From NCBI GenBank assembly GCA_910574255.1, contig CAJTAK010000008.1:1-64000 (forward strand): 64,000 bases of DNA, read 5' to 3'. The notes under the pieces were generated by a model, which did no database searches, was not told the DNA's origin, and was given only the letters and a program-made list of their open reading frames with translations. Source of the stretch: Clostridia bacterium (GTDB lineage Bacteria > Bacillota > Clostridia > Lachnospirales > Lachnospiraceae). The stretch's first letter is position 1, and each line of letters opens with the position of its first letter. Of the stretch, positions 1 to 9,447 are shown one piece after another. The position numbers and the translations under genes were made by a program.

Positions 1-474
1 GGGAAAAAGGCGTCCGTATCCATGAACCAGGAAGCAATCGACAAAGACCTGAAATTTGCCGGATACAACCTTTTGGTAACCTCCGAAACGGAAATGAAAG
101 ATTCCGACATCTACAATACGTATCACAATTTATGGAGGATCGAGGAATCCTTTAAGATCATGAAATCCGATTTGGATGCACGCCCGGTATTCCTGCGGAA
201 AGAAGAAACAATAAAAGGACACTTTCTAATCTGTTACCTGACCGTGCTGCTGGAACGCCTTTTCCAGTTTAAGATCCTTGAAAACGAATATTCAACCTCG
301 GATATATTTGAATTTATAAGAGATTTTAAAGTGATAAGGGGGGAGAACAAATATATAAATACAACAAGGTCAACAAGCTTTATTCATGAATTGGCACGAA
401 AGCTAAAGTTACCCTTGACGAATTATTATCTTACGGAAACACAGATAAAATCAATTCTGAACCACAAATTTTAA
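1..474 (+). CDS. IS transposase, C-terminal part (IS1634/IS4-like DDE), cut by window edge
   Basis: The frame is open from base 1 (GKKASVS precedes the first Met at 22), so this is the 3' end of a longer gene. The C-terminal DDE region is recognisable from the segment YHNLWRIEESFKIMKS followed by RPVF and a KGHF motif; the Glu in WRIEESF matches the last catalytic acid of IS1634/IS4-type transposases. The gene ends with NHKF and TAA at 474 and is followed by a hairpin. The rest of the insertion sequence is left of the window, so completeness and exact family are unknown. Confidence 0.8.
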   Translation, partial: GKKASVSMNQEAIDKDLKFAGYNLLVTSETEMKDSDIYNTYHNLWRIEESFKIMKSDLDARPVFLRKEETIKGHFLICYLTVLLERLFQFKILENEYSTSDIFEFIRDFKVIRGENKYINTTRSTSFIHELARKLKLPLTNYYLTETQIKSILNHKF

Positions 475-487
475 TAATCCTATCACA

Positions 488-519
488 AAAAGCTGCTGCA
501 CCGAAATGCAACAGCTTTT
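488..519 (+). terminator. hairpin after the IS transposase
   Basis: AAAAGCTGCTGCA pairs with TGCAACAGCTTTT around a short loop and is followed by a T-rich stretch. It probably ends the transposase transcript. The rest of the gap to 711 is AT-rich; no gene is seen there. Confidence 0.6.
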
Positions 520-711
520 ACTATTTTCATAAACTAACGCCATTTTTTAATGTCTGATACCAAAGTCAGGTACCATAAAATAAATAACTACACAAGTGGA
601 AAATGAATAAAAGAAATAGAGATATTACGGAATTTAAGTTTTTATGTATTTAAAATACATACAGGATGTAGTGAAAATAAAAAGATGCAAGAAAGACAAG
701 GAGAAGTAAAG

Positions 712-1368
712 ATGGATCGGGAAATAGATATGAAGAAAGTTTCAGACGGACGATTCTATAGTCTGCGAGATATGGTAAAAGCAGACTGCGGCGGATGTAG
801 AGACTGTTCTGATTGTTGTCGTGGAATGGGAAGCAGCATTGTACTGGATCCTTATGATGGGTTTCGATTAACTACAGGCTTGAATTTATCCTTTGAGCAA
901 TTGTTAGAAGAAAAAGTCGAATTAAACGTAGTAGAGGGAATTGTCCTTCCGAATATGAAAATGACTGGTATAAAAGAACAATGTGGATTTTTAAATTCCA
1001 ATGGACGATGTGAGATTCATATGTTTCGTCCGGGAATATGCCGAATATTCCCTTTAGGGCGTTATTATGAAAATGGGGGCTTTCAATATTTTATTCAAAT
1101 ACATGAATGCCGAAAAGAGCCGAAAACAAAGGTAAAAGTACAAAAATGGATTGATACACCAGATGCAAAAAGAAATGAAGCCTTTATTAATGAATGGCAT
1201 TATTTTTTAAAATCTTTATCCAGACGATTAAAACACACAGAAGAAGAAAATTTTCAAAAAAGTCTCAGCATGTATCTTTTGAAAAATTTTTATCTAAAGT
1301 CTTATGAGAAAGAGCGGGATTTTTATGTACAATTTCAGGAGAGAATGATTGAAGCAAAAAAATTGTAA
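712..1368 (+). CDS. YkgJ family cysteine cluster protein
   Basis: About 218 aa. The start at 712 (MDREIDMKK) is chosen because AAGGAGAAGTAAAG sits just upstream; an in-frame ATG at 685 lacks a Shine-Dalgarno. Near the N-terminus the protein has the cysteine cluster CGGCRDCSDCCRGMG, and later CGFL, CEIH, CRIFPLG and HECRK, the pattern of the YkgJ/UPF0153 family, thought to bind zinc or an iron-sulfur cluster. The biochemical function of the family is unknown. The C-terminal 80 residues are lysine-rich and helical. It is a single gene, convergent with the carboxypeptidase gene on its right, with a shared terminator between them. Confidence 0.8.
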   Translation: MDREIDMKKVSDGRFYSLRDMVKADCGGCRDCSDCCRGMGSSIVLDPYDGFRLTTGLNLSFEQLLEEKVELNVVEGIVLPNMKMTGIKEQCGFLNSNGRCEIHMFRPGICRIFPLGRYYENGGFQYFIQIHECRKEPKTKVKVQKWIDTPDAKRNEAFINEWHYFLKSLSRRLKHTEEENFQKSLSMYLLKNFYLKSYEKERDFYVQFQERMIEAKKL

Positions 1369-1380
1369 TATAGTTTGTAA

Positions 1381-1441
1381 TTAAAAAATCGTTACAGCAA
1401 TCATTTTTAAGTATATGACTGCTCTTGTAACGATTTTTTAC
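1381..1441. terminator. bidirectional terminator
   Basis: A long imperfect stem (AAAAAATCGTTACA pairing with TGTAACGATTTTTT) with an A-run on the left and a T-run on the right lies between two convergent genes ending at 1368 and 1447, so it can work in both directions. Confidence 0.8.
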
Positions 1442-1446
1442 ATTCT

Positions 1447-3027
1447 TTACAAATCCAAATCCGAATAAGGAGAACTGCGCTTTTTAGGAGTCCGCTGATA
1501 GCGGTTTCGGGGAGTTTTTTTCCTGCGCTTCCTGTGCTTCCGTCGTTTACGCCTGCGAAGGCTTTTTATTTTATTGGTAAGATTCCAGTGTTTTGCCAGC
1601 TTCCAAAAAAGAAAACAAAATAAAATGAAAGTAGCTCCAATTAAGACAAAAGTCAGAATCATTCGAATATTGATCTGAATAAATCTTTTTGGTGCATTTT
1701 CCGAATCATTTATTATGTTGTCATCTTCCATATCTCCTGTTTCCCGATCAAAGGCAAAATTTTGTATTTTCGACTGGGAAAGCTGAATAGAAGCGGAACC
1801 AATATACTGCCCCTGCCAAGTATAAGATAAGGTTGCGATGGTATCAGCATCTTCTTCATTATGAAAAATAAGTTCCGGTGAAGCCTCGGTAAAAGGCACA
1901 TCATTTGGCAAGACAATGTAATCATTTTTATTAATTTCAATAAGAGATTCTGTCTGACCAAAAATTGCGCTTCCAGTGTGAAAAAATCCAGGACTATTGA
2001 CTGAGAAATTTGTCTCATTAACAGATACATCTACTTTACTGAAATTTTCCGAGGCATAATCCAGAAGCAGGGCTGTATCCGGAAACAAAGGAATACCAGC
2101 TTCACCGGTACCGGCAGTCCGCATAGTAACAATAATGAATGTCATGCCGCCCCGCTTTGCGGCAGTAACAAGTGTATTCTTAGCGGCAGATGTACCTCCG
2201 GTTTTTCCAGATATTACAGTATCATCCAGATACTTGGTAATATTTTTGTAAGGACCAATCATATAATGATGATTTTTCATATATACAATCTCGTCACTTT
2301 TATTTGTAGCACGCAGATTGTAGGTACCTGTTCCGGAAATGCGGACAAAATTTTCATTTTGAAGTGCCGCATTCATAATTAGTGCCATGTCATAAGCAGT
2401 GGTATAATGATTCTCATCATGAAGACCATGAGGATTTACAAAATGTGTGTTGGTACATCCAAGTTCTGTAGCCTTTTCATTCATCATATCCGCAAAGGCT
2501 TCTACTGACCCGGCTACATGCTCTGCCAGAGCATTGCCGCATTCATTGGCGGATGCCAATAACAGTGCATAGAGGGACTCTTCTACAGTCAGTTCTTCAC
2601 CCTCTGTCCGCCCGATACTGCTGCTGTTGGCTTCAATAGAATGTGTAGCATAATAGGAATAGGTAACTGTTTCATCCAGAGAACAATTTTCCAATGTAAT
2701 AAGGGCTGTCATTATTTTGGTAATACTGGCAGGAAAATTGATCATATCCATATCCTTATTATAAAGAATGGCACCTGTATCGGCTTCCATGATAACGGCA
2801 GATTCCGCATAAATTTGCGGTCCCTGCGGCCAGTTCTCAATTTGATTGGAATCAATAGTTTTATTATAAGCCTCCTGACGTTCTTTTTCCGCCTGCTCTG
2901 CAGCAGCGATTTCAGCGGCCGTAGGTCTGCGTTTTTTTGCAGCATCCGCATTAATGGAATGAAGACAAAGAGAACCTAAAAGAGCCAGACATAAAGCGGC
3001 AACCCAGAATCTATGTGAAAATTTCAT
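1447..3027 (-). CDS. D-alanyl-D-alanine carboxypeptidase (S11 peptidase, DacF-like)
   Basis: 526 aa. It trims the terminal D-Ala from peptidoglycan pentapeptides outside the cytoplasmic membrane. An N-terminal signal sequence (about residues 8-28) is followed by the S11 motifs in order: SITK at 101-104 (catalytic Ser101), SAN at 159-161 and KTG at 275-277. A C-terminal hydrophobic segment (FVLIGATFILFCFLF) precedes a very basic tail rich in KRR repeats, unusual in length for the family; it may be a membrane anchor whose tail contacts membrane lipids or acidic polymers (inference). It is monocistronic, with a TTTTAAGAAAACAACG region upstream and no clear operon partner. Confidence 0.9.
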   Translation of the reverse strand: MKFSHRFWVAALCLALLGSLCLHSINADAAKKRRPTAAEIAAAEQAEKERQEAYNKTIDSNQIENWPQGPQIYAESAVIMEADTGAILYNKDMDMINFPASITKIMTALITLENCSLDETVTYSYYATHSIEANSSSIGRTEGEELTVEESLYALLLASANECGNALAEHVAGSVEAFADMMNEKATELGCTNTHFVNPHGLHDENHYTTAYDMALIMNAALQNENFVRISGTGTYNLRATNKSDEIVYMKNHHYMIGPYKNITKYLDDTVISGKTGGTSAAKNTLVTAAKRGGMTFIIVTMRTAGTGEAGIPLFPDTALLLDYASENFSKVDVSVNETNFSVNSPGFFHTGSAIFGQTESLIEINKNDYIVLPNDVPFTEASPELIFHNEEDADTIATLSYTWQGQYIGSASIQLSQSKIQNFAFDRETGDMEDDNIINDSENAPKRFIQINIRMILTFVLIGATFILFCFLFWKLAKHWNLTNKIKSLRRRKRRKHRKRRKKTPRNRYQRTPKKRSSPYSDLDL

Positions 3028-3305
3028 AGTGAAAACTCCTTTTAAGAAAACAACGAAATAAGGTATAAATATGGAACAGTTCTGTATATAGAGAGAAATT
3101 TTTTCAGTAGTAAAATTAGTGAATAGAAAAATAACACCTACAAGTATATGTTATTTTTTTTTCGGGTGCAAGGTCTATTACAAAAAGTTTACAATTCTTT
3201 AAGAAAAAATGTAATAATTAAAAAATAAAGCCGGATTTAAAAGGCTTTTACTTATAAAAAAGCATAATAAGTAAGGAAAAAGCTACAATAAAAAGACCGA
3301 AAACA

Positions 3306-3335
3306 TTGACAAACCAAGCAAAAACACGTTATACT
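3306..3335 (+). promoter_or_regulatory. sigma-A-type promoter of the ileS T-box leader
   Basis: TTGACA at 3306-3311 and TATACT at 3330-3335 are 18 nt apart, about 10 nt before the leader RNA. Nothing else is recognised in the 3028-3305 gap. Confidence 0.75.
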
Positions 3336-3342
3336 AATGAAC

Positions 3343-3612
3343 GATAAGAAAAGGCAGAGACGAAGAGAGTAAGAAAAGTCCAAACGGCAAAGCGAGCCGG
3401 GGAGGGTGAAAGCCCGGTGCAAGTAGGATTTTTCCGAAGATCACTTCCGAGCTGCAGGCTGAAGGAAAGCATCTGTTACAGGACTGCTTTCATAGGTACT
3501 GACGGCCTTCCTCCGTTAAAGGGAAACGCATGTGACAGCATGCAGTAACAGGTGGTATAACAGAAGCAAGGCTTCCGTCCTTTTACAGGATGGGAGCTTT
3601 ATTTTTGAAAGA
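3343..3612 (+). promoter_or_regulatory. T-box riboswitch leader (isoleucine)
   Basis: A structured leader of about 270 nt lies directly before ileS. Near its 3' end is a T-box-like sequence (AACAGGTGGTATAACAGAAG), followed by a terminator hairpin (AAGGCTTCCGTCC pairing with GGATGGGAGCTTT) and a T-run at about 3600. This is the arrangement of tRNA-sensing T-box leaders: uncharged tRNA-Ile would stabilise the antiterminator and allow ileS transcription. A specifier ATC codon is plausible around 3438-3442, but the stem I fold was not computed. Confidence 0.85.
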
Positions 3613-3635
3613 AGTAAAATCAACAGGAGGCACTT

Positions 3636-6600
3636 ATGTACGAAAAAGTATCACCCAATCTGAATTTTGTAGAGCGGGAAAAAAATGTGGAAAACTTCTG
3701 GAAAGAAAACCACATTTTTGAGAAAAGTATGGAAAACCGCAAGGACGGCGAAACCTATACCTTTTATGACGGACCGCCCACAGCCAACGGAAAGCCACAC
3801 ATCGGACATGTACTGACCCGTGTTATCAAGGATATGATTCCCAGATACCGCACCATGAAGGGCTATATGGTTCCGAGAAAAGCCGGCTGGGACACCCACG
3901 GACTCCCCGTTGAGCTGGAGGTAGAGAAGCTTCTGGGCCTTGACGGAAAAGAACAGATCGAGGAATACGGTCTCGATCCCTTTATCACAAAATGCAAGGA
4001 AAGCGTCTGGAAATACAAGGGCATGTGGGAGGATTTCTCCGGTACCGTAGGATTCTGGGCCGATATGGATGATCCCTACGTAACCTATCATGATGATTAC
4101 ATCGAATCCGAATGGTGGGCTTTAAAGGAGATTTGGAAAAAGGGTCTTTTATACAAAGGATTTAAGATTGTACCCTACTGCCCCCGTTGCGGGACTCCCC
4201 TGTCCTCTCATGAGGTGGCTCAGGGCTATAAGGCAGTAAAGGAGCGTTCCGCCATTGTCCGCTTTAAGGTAGTGGGAGAGGATGCATATTTCCTTGCGTG
4301 GACCACAACCCCTTGGACCCTGCCCTCCAACGTAGCACTCTGTGTGAATCCAAATGACACTTACGTAAAGGCAAAGGCAGCGGACGGCTATACCTATTAT
4401 ATGGCACAGGAACTGCTTGACAAGGTGCTTGGTTCTCTGACCGAAGAAGATCAGCCGGCTTATGAGATCCTTGAGACTTTCAAAGGAACGGATCTGGAAT
4501 ACAAAGAGTATGAGCCGCTATTCCCCTGTACCGGCGAGGCAGCCGCAAAGCAGAAGAAAAAAGGCCACTATGTAACGTGCGACACTTACGTTACTATGAC
4601 AGACGGAACGGGAATCGTACACATCGCACCGGCCTTCGGTGAGGATGACGCTCAGGTAGGCCGCAGGTATGATCTGCCCTTTGTACAGTTTGTGGACGGC
4701 AAGGGCGATATGACGGAGGAAACTCCCTATGCGGGAATGTTTGTCAAAAAGGCGGACCCGGAGATCCTCAAGGATCTGGACAAGGAAGGCAAGCTCTTTT
4801 CCGCTCCCAAGTTTGAGCATGATTATCCCTTCTGCTGGCGCTGTGATACGCCCCTTATCTACTACGCAAGGGAATCCTGGTTTATCAAAATGACAGCGGT
4901 CAAGGAGGACTTGATCCGCAACAACAACACCATCAACTGGATTCCGGAGAGCATCGGCAAAGGCCGCTTCGGAGACTGGCTTGAGAATATTCAGGACTGG
5001 GGAATCAGCCGGAACCGCTACTGGGGAACGCCCTTAAACGTATGGGAGTGCGAGTGCGGCCATCAGCATGCCATCGGAAGCCGCCAGGAGCTTTTGGAGA
5101 TGAGCGGCAATGAAAAAGCGCTGACCGTAGAGCTTCACCGCCCCTACATTGATGAGATTACCGTCAAGTGCCCGGAGTGCGGCAGGGAAATGCACCGCGT
5201 CCCGGAGGTCATTGACTGCTGGTTTGATTCCGGAGCCATGCCCTTTGCACAGCACCACTATCCCTTTGAAAATCAGGATTTGTTTGAGCAGCAGTTCCCG
5301 GCCCAGTTTATTTCCGAGGCTGTGGACCAGACAAGAGGCTGGTTCTATTCCCTGCTCGCCGAGTCCACGCTGATTTTCAACAAGGCCCCCTATGAAAATG
5401 TTATCGTACTGGGCCATGTGCAGGACGAGAACGGACAGAAGATGAGCAAGTCCAAAGGAAATGCCGTAGATCCCTTTGATGCACTGGCAACCTACGGTGC
5501 GGACGCCATCCGCTGGTACTTCTATGTGAACAGCGCTCCCTGGCTGCCCAACCGTTTTCATGGAAAGGCCGTGATGGAAGGACAGCGCAAATTCATGGGT
5601 ACTCTGTGGAATACTTACGCTTTCTTTGTACTGTATGCAAACATTGATAATTTTGATGCGACAAAATATGAGCTGAACTACGATTCCCTGAATGTCATGG
5701 ACAAATGGCTTCTCTCCAAGCTGAATACCGTCGTGGGTCAGGTGGATGATAATCTGGCCAACTACCGGATTCCTGAGACAGCCAGAGCGCTTCAGGAGTT
5801 TGTGGACGATATGAGCAACTGGTATGTGCGCCGCAGCCGGGAACGGTTCTGGGCAAAGGGCATGGAGCAGGATAAAGTAAATGCTTATATGACCCTTTAC
5901 ACCGCCCTTGTAACTATCTGCAAGGCGGCGGCTCCTATGGTGCCGTTTATCACCGAGGATATTTATCGGAATCTGGTGTGCGGCATTGACAAGAGCGCGC
6001 CGGAGAGTATTCACCTCTGTGACTTCCCCAAGGTAAAGACGGAATGGATAGACAAAGACCTTGAGAAGAATATGGATGAGGTTCTTCGGATTGTAGTCAT
6101 GGGCCGGGCATGCAGAAATGCGGCAAATATTAAGAATCGTCAGCCCATTGCCGATATGTTTGTGAAGGCGCCCTATAAGCTCGACGGTTATTATCAGGAT
6201 ATCATCCGGGATGAGCTGAATGTGAAAGCCGTCTCCTTTACGGACGACGTGCGCTCCTTTACCACCTACAGCTTCAAGCCTCAGCTTAAGACCGTAGGGC
6301 CGAAGTACGGAAAATCTCTCAACGGAATCCGTACCTATCTGGCAGAGGTGGACGGCAACGCAGCTATGGATGAGTTGAAGGAAAAAGGCAGCCTCACATT
6401 TGACGTAAACGGTGTATCTGTGGTATTATCAGAAGAAGATCTGCTGATCGATATGGCACAAACCGAGGGCTATGTATCTGACGGAGACAATGAGATTACG
6501 GTGGTTCTTGACACCAAGCTGACACCGGAGCTGATTGAGGAAGGCTTTATCCGGGAGATCATCAGCAAGATTCAGACCATGCGCAAGGAAGCCGACTTTG

Positions 6601-6788
6601 AGGTGATGGATAAGATCGTTGTTTATTGTCAGGGAAATGATAAGATAGCGGAGCTTCTTACATCTCACAGGGAAGCCATTCAGTCAGAGGTATTGGCTCT
6701 TGAGGTAAGAATCGGTGAGACAAAGGGATATGTAAAGGACTGGAGCATCAACGGGGAGGAAGTAACCCTGGGTGTGGAACGTCCATAA
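3636..6788 (+). CDS. ileS: isoleucyl-tRNA synthetase
   Basis: 1050 aa. It charges tRNA-Ile with isoleucine in the cytoplasm. Class I signatures are present: HIGH at 55-58 (GKPHIGHVL) and KMSKS at about 602-606 (GQKMSKSKGNAVDP), with a CP1 editing region between them and an anticodon-binding domain after about residue 690. The length of about 1050 residues and the extended C-terminus fit the long IleRS type common in Clostridia and eukaryotes, rather than the roughly 920-residue Bacillus type. The start at 3636 follows AACAGGAGGCACTT. Expression is very likely controlled by the T-box leader upstream. glgP starts 30 bp downstream with its own Shine-Dalgarno. Confidence 0.97.
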   Translation: MYEKVSPNLNFVEREKNVENFWKENHIFEKSMENRKDGETYTFYDGPPTANGKPHIGHVLTRVIKDMIPRYRTMKGYMVPRKAGWDTHGLPVELEVEKLLGLDGKEQIEEYGLDPFITKCKESVWKYKGMWEDFSGTVGFWADMDDPYVTYHDDYIESEWWALKEIWKKGLLYKGFKIVPYCPRCGTPLSSHEVAQGYKAVKERSAIVRFKVVGEDAYFLAWTTTPWTLPSNVALCVNPNDTYVKAKAADGYTYYMAQELLDKVLGSLTEEDQPAYEILETFKGTDLEYKEYEPLFPCTGEAAAKQKKKGHYVTCDTYVTMTDGTGIVHIAPAFGEDDAQVGRRYDLPFVQFVDGKGDMTEETPYAGMFVKKADPEILKDLDKEGKLFSAPKFEHDYPFCWRCDTPLIYYARESWFIKMTAVKEDLIRNNNTINWIPESIGKGRFGDWLENIQDWGISRNRYWGTPLNVWECECGHQHAIGSRQELLEMSGNEKALTVELHRPYIDEITVKCPECGREMHRVPEVIDCWFDSGAMPFAQHHYPFENQDLFEQQFPAQFISEAVDQTRGWFYSLLAESTLIFNKAPYENVIVLGHVQDENGQKMSKSKGNAVDPFDALATYGADAIRWYFYVNSAPWLPNRFHGKAVMEGQRKFMGTLWNTYAFFVLYANIDNFDATKYELNYDSLNVMDKWLLSKLNTVVGQVDDNLANYRIPETARALQEFVDDMSNWYVRRSRERFWAKGMEQDKVNAYMTLYTALVTICKAAAPMVPFITEDIYRNLVCGIDKSAPESIHLCDFPKVKTEWIDKDLEKNMDEVLRIVVMGRACRNAANIKNRQPIADMFVKAPYKLDGYYQDIIRDELNVKAVSFTDDVRSFTTYSFKPQLKTVGPKYGKSLNGIRTYLAEVDGNAAMDELKEKGSLTFDVNGVSVVLSEEDLLIDMAQTEGYVSDGDNEITVVLDTKLTPELIEEGFIREIISKIQTMRKEADFEVMDKIVVYCQGNDKIAELLTSHREAIQSEVLALEVRIGETKGYVKDWSINGEEVTLGVERP

Positions 6789-6818
6789 AGAAAAATAATA
6801 TAACAGGAGGGATTTACC

Positions 6819-9281
6819 ATGAGCAAGAGACCTTTTGATAAGGAACTCTTCAAAAGAAGTGTTGTTTACAATGTAAAGACACTGTACCGTAAGAACATGG
6901 AGGAGGCGACCCAGCAGCAGATTTTCAATGCGGTAGCATTGGCTACGAAGGATGCTGTGATTGATGCCTGGCTTGCAACCCAGGAGGAAATGAAGAAGAA
7001 GGATCCTAAGATTGTCTACTACATGTCTATGGAGTTTTTGATGGGGCGTGCTTTGGGAAACAATCTGATCAACCTGACTTTTTATGACGGCGTAAAGGAA
7101 GCCCTGGAGGAATTGGGATGCGACCTGAATCTGATTGAGGACCAGGAACCGGATGCAGCTCTTGGAAACGGCGGACTTGGGCGGCTGGCAGCCTGCTTCC
7201 TGGATTCTCTGTCTACCCTGGGTTATGTGGCATACGGATGCGGAATCCGCTATCATTATGGAATGTTCAAACAGAAGATCAAAGACGGCTATCAGCTTGA
7301 GGTGCCGGACGAGTGGCTGAAGAACGGCAACCCCTTTGAACTTCGCAGACCGGAGTATGCTGAGATTGTAAAATTCGGCGGCTATGTAGATATTGAGATA
7401 GACGAAAAGGGAAGGAATCATTTTGTACAGAAGGGCTATCAGAGCGTTCGTGCGGTTCCCTGTGATCTGCCGGTAGTAGGTTATGGCAACAATGTAGTCA
7501 ATACTCTTCGTATCTGGGATGCGGAGCCTATGAACTCATTCCACCTGGATTCCTTTGACAAAGGAGAGTATCAGAAGGCCGTGGAGGAGGAAAATCTGGC
7601 AAAACTGATCGTTGAGGTTCTCTACCCCAATGATAACCATATGGCAGGAAAAGAGCTTCGCCTGAAACAGCAGTACTTCTTTATCTCTGCCAGCGTTCAG
7701 AGGGCAGTGGCAAAGTATAAGGAAGTTCACAAGGACATTCGTAAGTTTTATGAGAAGGCAACCTTCCAGTTAAATGATACACATCCGACCGTAGCAGTTG
7801 CGGAGCTGATGCGTGTGCTGCTTGATGAGGAGCACCTGGAGTGGGATGAAGCATGGGAAGTAACCACAAAGACCTGTGCGTATACAAACCATACAATTAT
7901 GTCAGAGGCGTTGGAGAAATGGCCGATTGAGCTGTTTTCCAGACTGCTTCCCCGCGTATACCAGATCATTGAGGAGATCAACCGCCGCTTTATCCTGGAG
8001 ATTCAGAAGAAATATCCGGGAGATCATGAAAAGGTACGCAAGATGGCCATTATCTATGACGGACAGGTGAAGATGGCTCATCTGGCAATTGCCGCAGGCT
8101 ATTCCGTAAACGGTGTTGCAAGACTTCATACGGAGATTTTGAAAAATCAGGAGCTTAAAGACTTCTACCAGATGATGCCGGAGAAGTTCAACAATAAGAC
8201 AAATGGAATCACACAGCGCCGCTTCCTGCTTCACGGCAATCCGCTGCTGGCGTCCTGGGTAACCGAGCACATCGGTGATGAGTGGATTACGGATTTGTCT
8301 CAGATCAGCAAGCTTAAGATTTATGCGGATGATGAAAAGGCTCAGCAGGAATTTATGAATATCAAGTACCAGAATAAGGTACGCCTTGCAAAATACATTC
8401 TGGAGCATAATGGGGTGGAGGTAGATCCCAGATCTATCTTTGATGTACAGGTAAAGCGTCTGCATGAGTATAAGCGTCAGCTGATGAATATTCTTCATGT
8501 GATGTATCTGTACAATCAGATCAAGGAGCATCCGGAGATGCCCTTCTATCCGAGAACCTTTATCTTCGGCGCTAAGGCGGCTGCAGGCTATCACCGTGCA
8601 AAGCTGACCATCAAGCTGATCAATGCCGTGGCAGAAGTGATCAACAACGATGCTTCTATTAACGGAAAGCTGAAGGTAGTATTTATTGAAGATTATCGGG
8701 TATCCAATGCGGAGTGGATCTTCGCAGCGGCTGATGTGTCCGAGCAGATTTCCACGGCCAGCAAGGAAGCTTCCGGTACCGGTAATATGAAGTTCATGCT
8801 GAACGGCGCTATTACTATCGGAACTATGGACGGAGCCAATGTAGAGATGGTGGAGGAAATGGGTGAGGAGAACGCCGTTATCTTTGGCTTAAGCTCTGAT
8901 GAGGTTATCAATTACGAGCAGAACGGCGGTTACAATCCCATGGATATCTTTAATGCGGACCAGGATATCCGCCAGGTATTGATGCAGCTTATCAATGGTT
9001 ATTATGCACCCAATGATCCGGAGCGGTTCCGGGATATTTATAATTCTCTTCTGAATACCAAGAATAGTGATCGTGCGGATACTTACTTTATTCTGAAGGA
9101 CTTCCGTTCCTATGCGGATGCCCATACTAAGGTGGAGGAAGCTTATCGGGATGAAAAGGGCTGGGCAAAGAAGGCTATTATGAATACGGCTTCCTGCGGA
9201 AAGTTCTCATCTGACCGAACCATCCAGGAGTATGTGGATGAGATCTGGCATCTTGATAAGATTACTGTGGAGCTGCAATAA
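6819..9281 (+). CDS. glgP: glycogen/starch phosphorylase
   Basis: 820 aa, normal for the GT35 family. It releases glucose-1-phosphate from alpha-1,4-glucans using pyridoxal phosphate. The PLP-binding motif EASGTGNMKFMLNGA is present, with the Schiff-base lysine at about residue 658. Other family landmarks are EDQEPDAALGNGGLGRLAACFLDS-type sequence near residue 110 (nucleotides about 7140-7205) and LNDTHP near 318. GAGGGATTTACC precedes the ATG. The 30-bp gap from ileS has no terminator, so read-through from the ileS transcript is possible; a strong terminator follows. Confidence 0.97.
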   Translation: MSKRPFDKELFKRSVVYNVKTLYRKNMEEATQQQIFNAVALATKDAVIDAWLATQEEMKKKDPKIVYYMSMEFLMGRALGNNLINLTFYDGVKEALEELGCDLNLIEDQEPDAALGNGGLGRLAACFLDSLSTLGYVAYGCGIRYHYGMFKQKIKDGYQLEVPDEWLKNGNPFELRRPEYAEIVKFGGYVDIEIDEKGRNHFVQKGYQSVRAVPCDLPVVGYGNNVVNTLRIWDAEPMNSFHLDSFDKGEYQKAVEEENLAKLIVEVLYPNDNHMAGKELRLKQQYFFISASVQRAVAKYKEVHKDIRKFYEKATFQLNDTHPTVAVAELMRVLLDEEHLEWDEAWEVTTKTCAYTNHTIMSEALEKWPIELFSRLLPRVYQIIEEINRRFILEIQKKYPGDHEKVRKMAIIYDGQVKMAHLAIAAGYSVNGVARLHTEILKNQELKDFYQMMPEKFNNKTNGITQRRFLLHGNPLLASWVTEHIGDEWITDLSQISKLKIYADDEKAQQEFMNIKYQNKVRLAKYILEHNGVEVDPRSIFDVQVKRLHEYKRQLMNILHVMYLYNQIKEHPEMPFYPRTFIFGAKAAAGYHRAKLTIKLINAVAEVINNDASINGKLKVVFIEDYRVSNAEWIFAAADVSEQISTASKEASGTGNMKFMLNGAITIGTMDGANVEMVEEMGEENAVIFGLSSDEVINYEQNGGYNPMDIFNADQDIRQVLMQLINGYYAPNDPERFRDIYNSLLNTKNSDRADTYFILKDFRSYADAHTKVEEAYRDEKGWAKKAIMNTASCGKFSSDRTIQEYVDEIWHLDKITVELQ

Positions 9282-9335
9282 TCAGAGCGTGTAAAGTTAT
9301 TTACCGGTATTAAAAATAGAAAATGGAAATAAATA

Positions 9336-9380
9336 AGAGACAGTGCTGCTTCTTTGCTGGAGAGACACTGTCTCTTTTCT
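9336..9380 (+). terminator. terminator after glgP
   Basis: AGAGACAGTG pairs with CACTGTCTCT across a 20-nt loop and is followed by TTTT. An open frame from 9343 overlaps this hairpin, which argues that the next gene starts further downstream. Confidence 0.85.
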
Positions 9381-9447
9381 ATGTATAAAAGGAAGTCCTC
9401 TTATAATAGAAAAAGTCTATTTTTTCAGGCTGTTCATAAAATGTAAA

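Noticed and set aside
3370-3480. tmRNA or RNase P RNA before ileS
   Set aside because: The region fits a T-box leader by position and 3' motifs; no conserved RNase P or tmRNA core was seen.
5034-6014. 326-aa minus-strand open frame inside ileS
   Set aside because: A shadow of a high-GC coding region; no family features.
7902-8594. 230-aa minus-strand open frame inside glgP
   Set aside because: A shadow frame without Shine-Dalgarno or motif.
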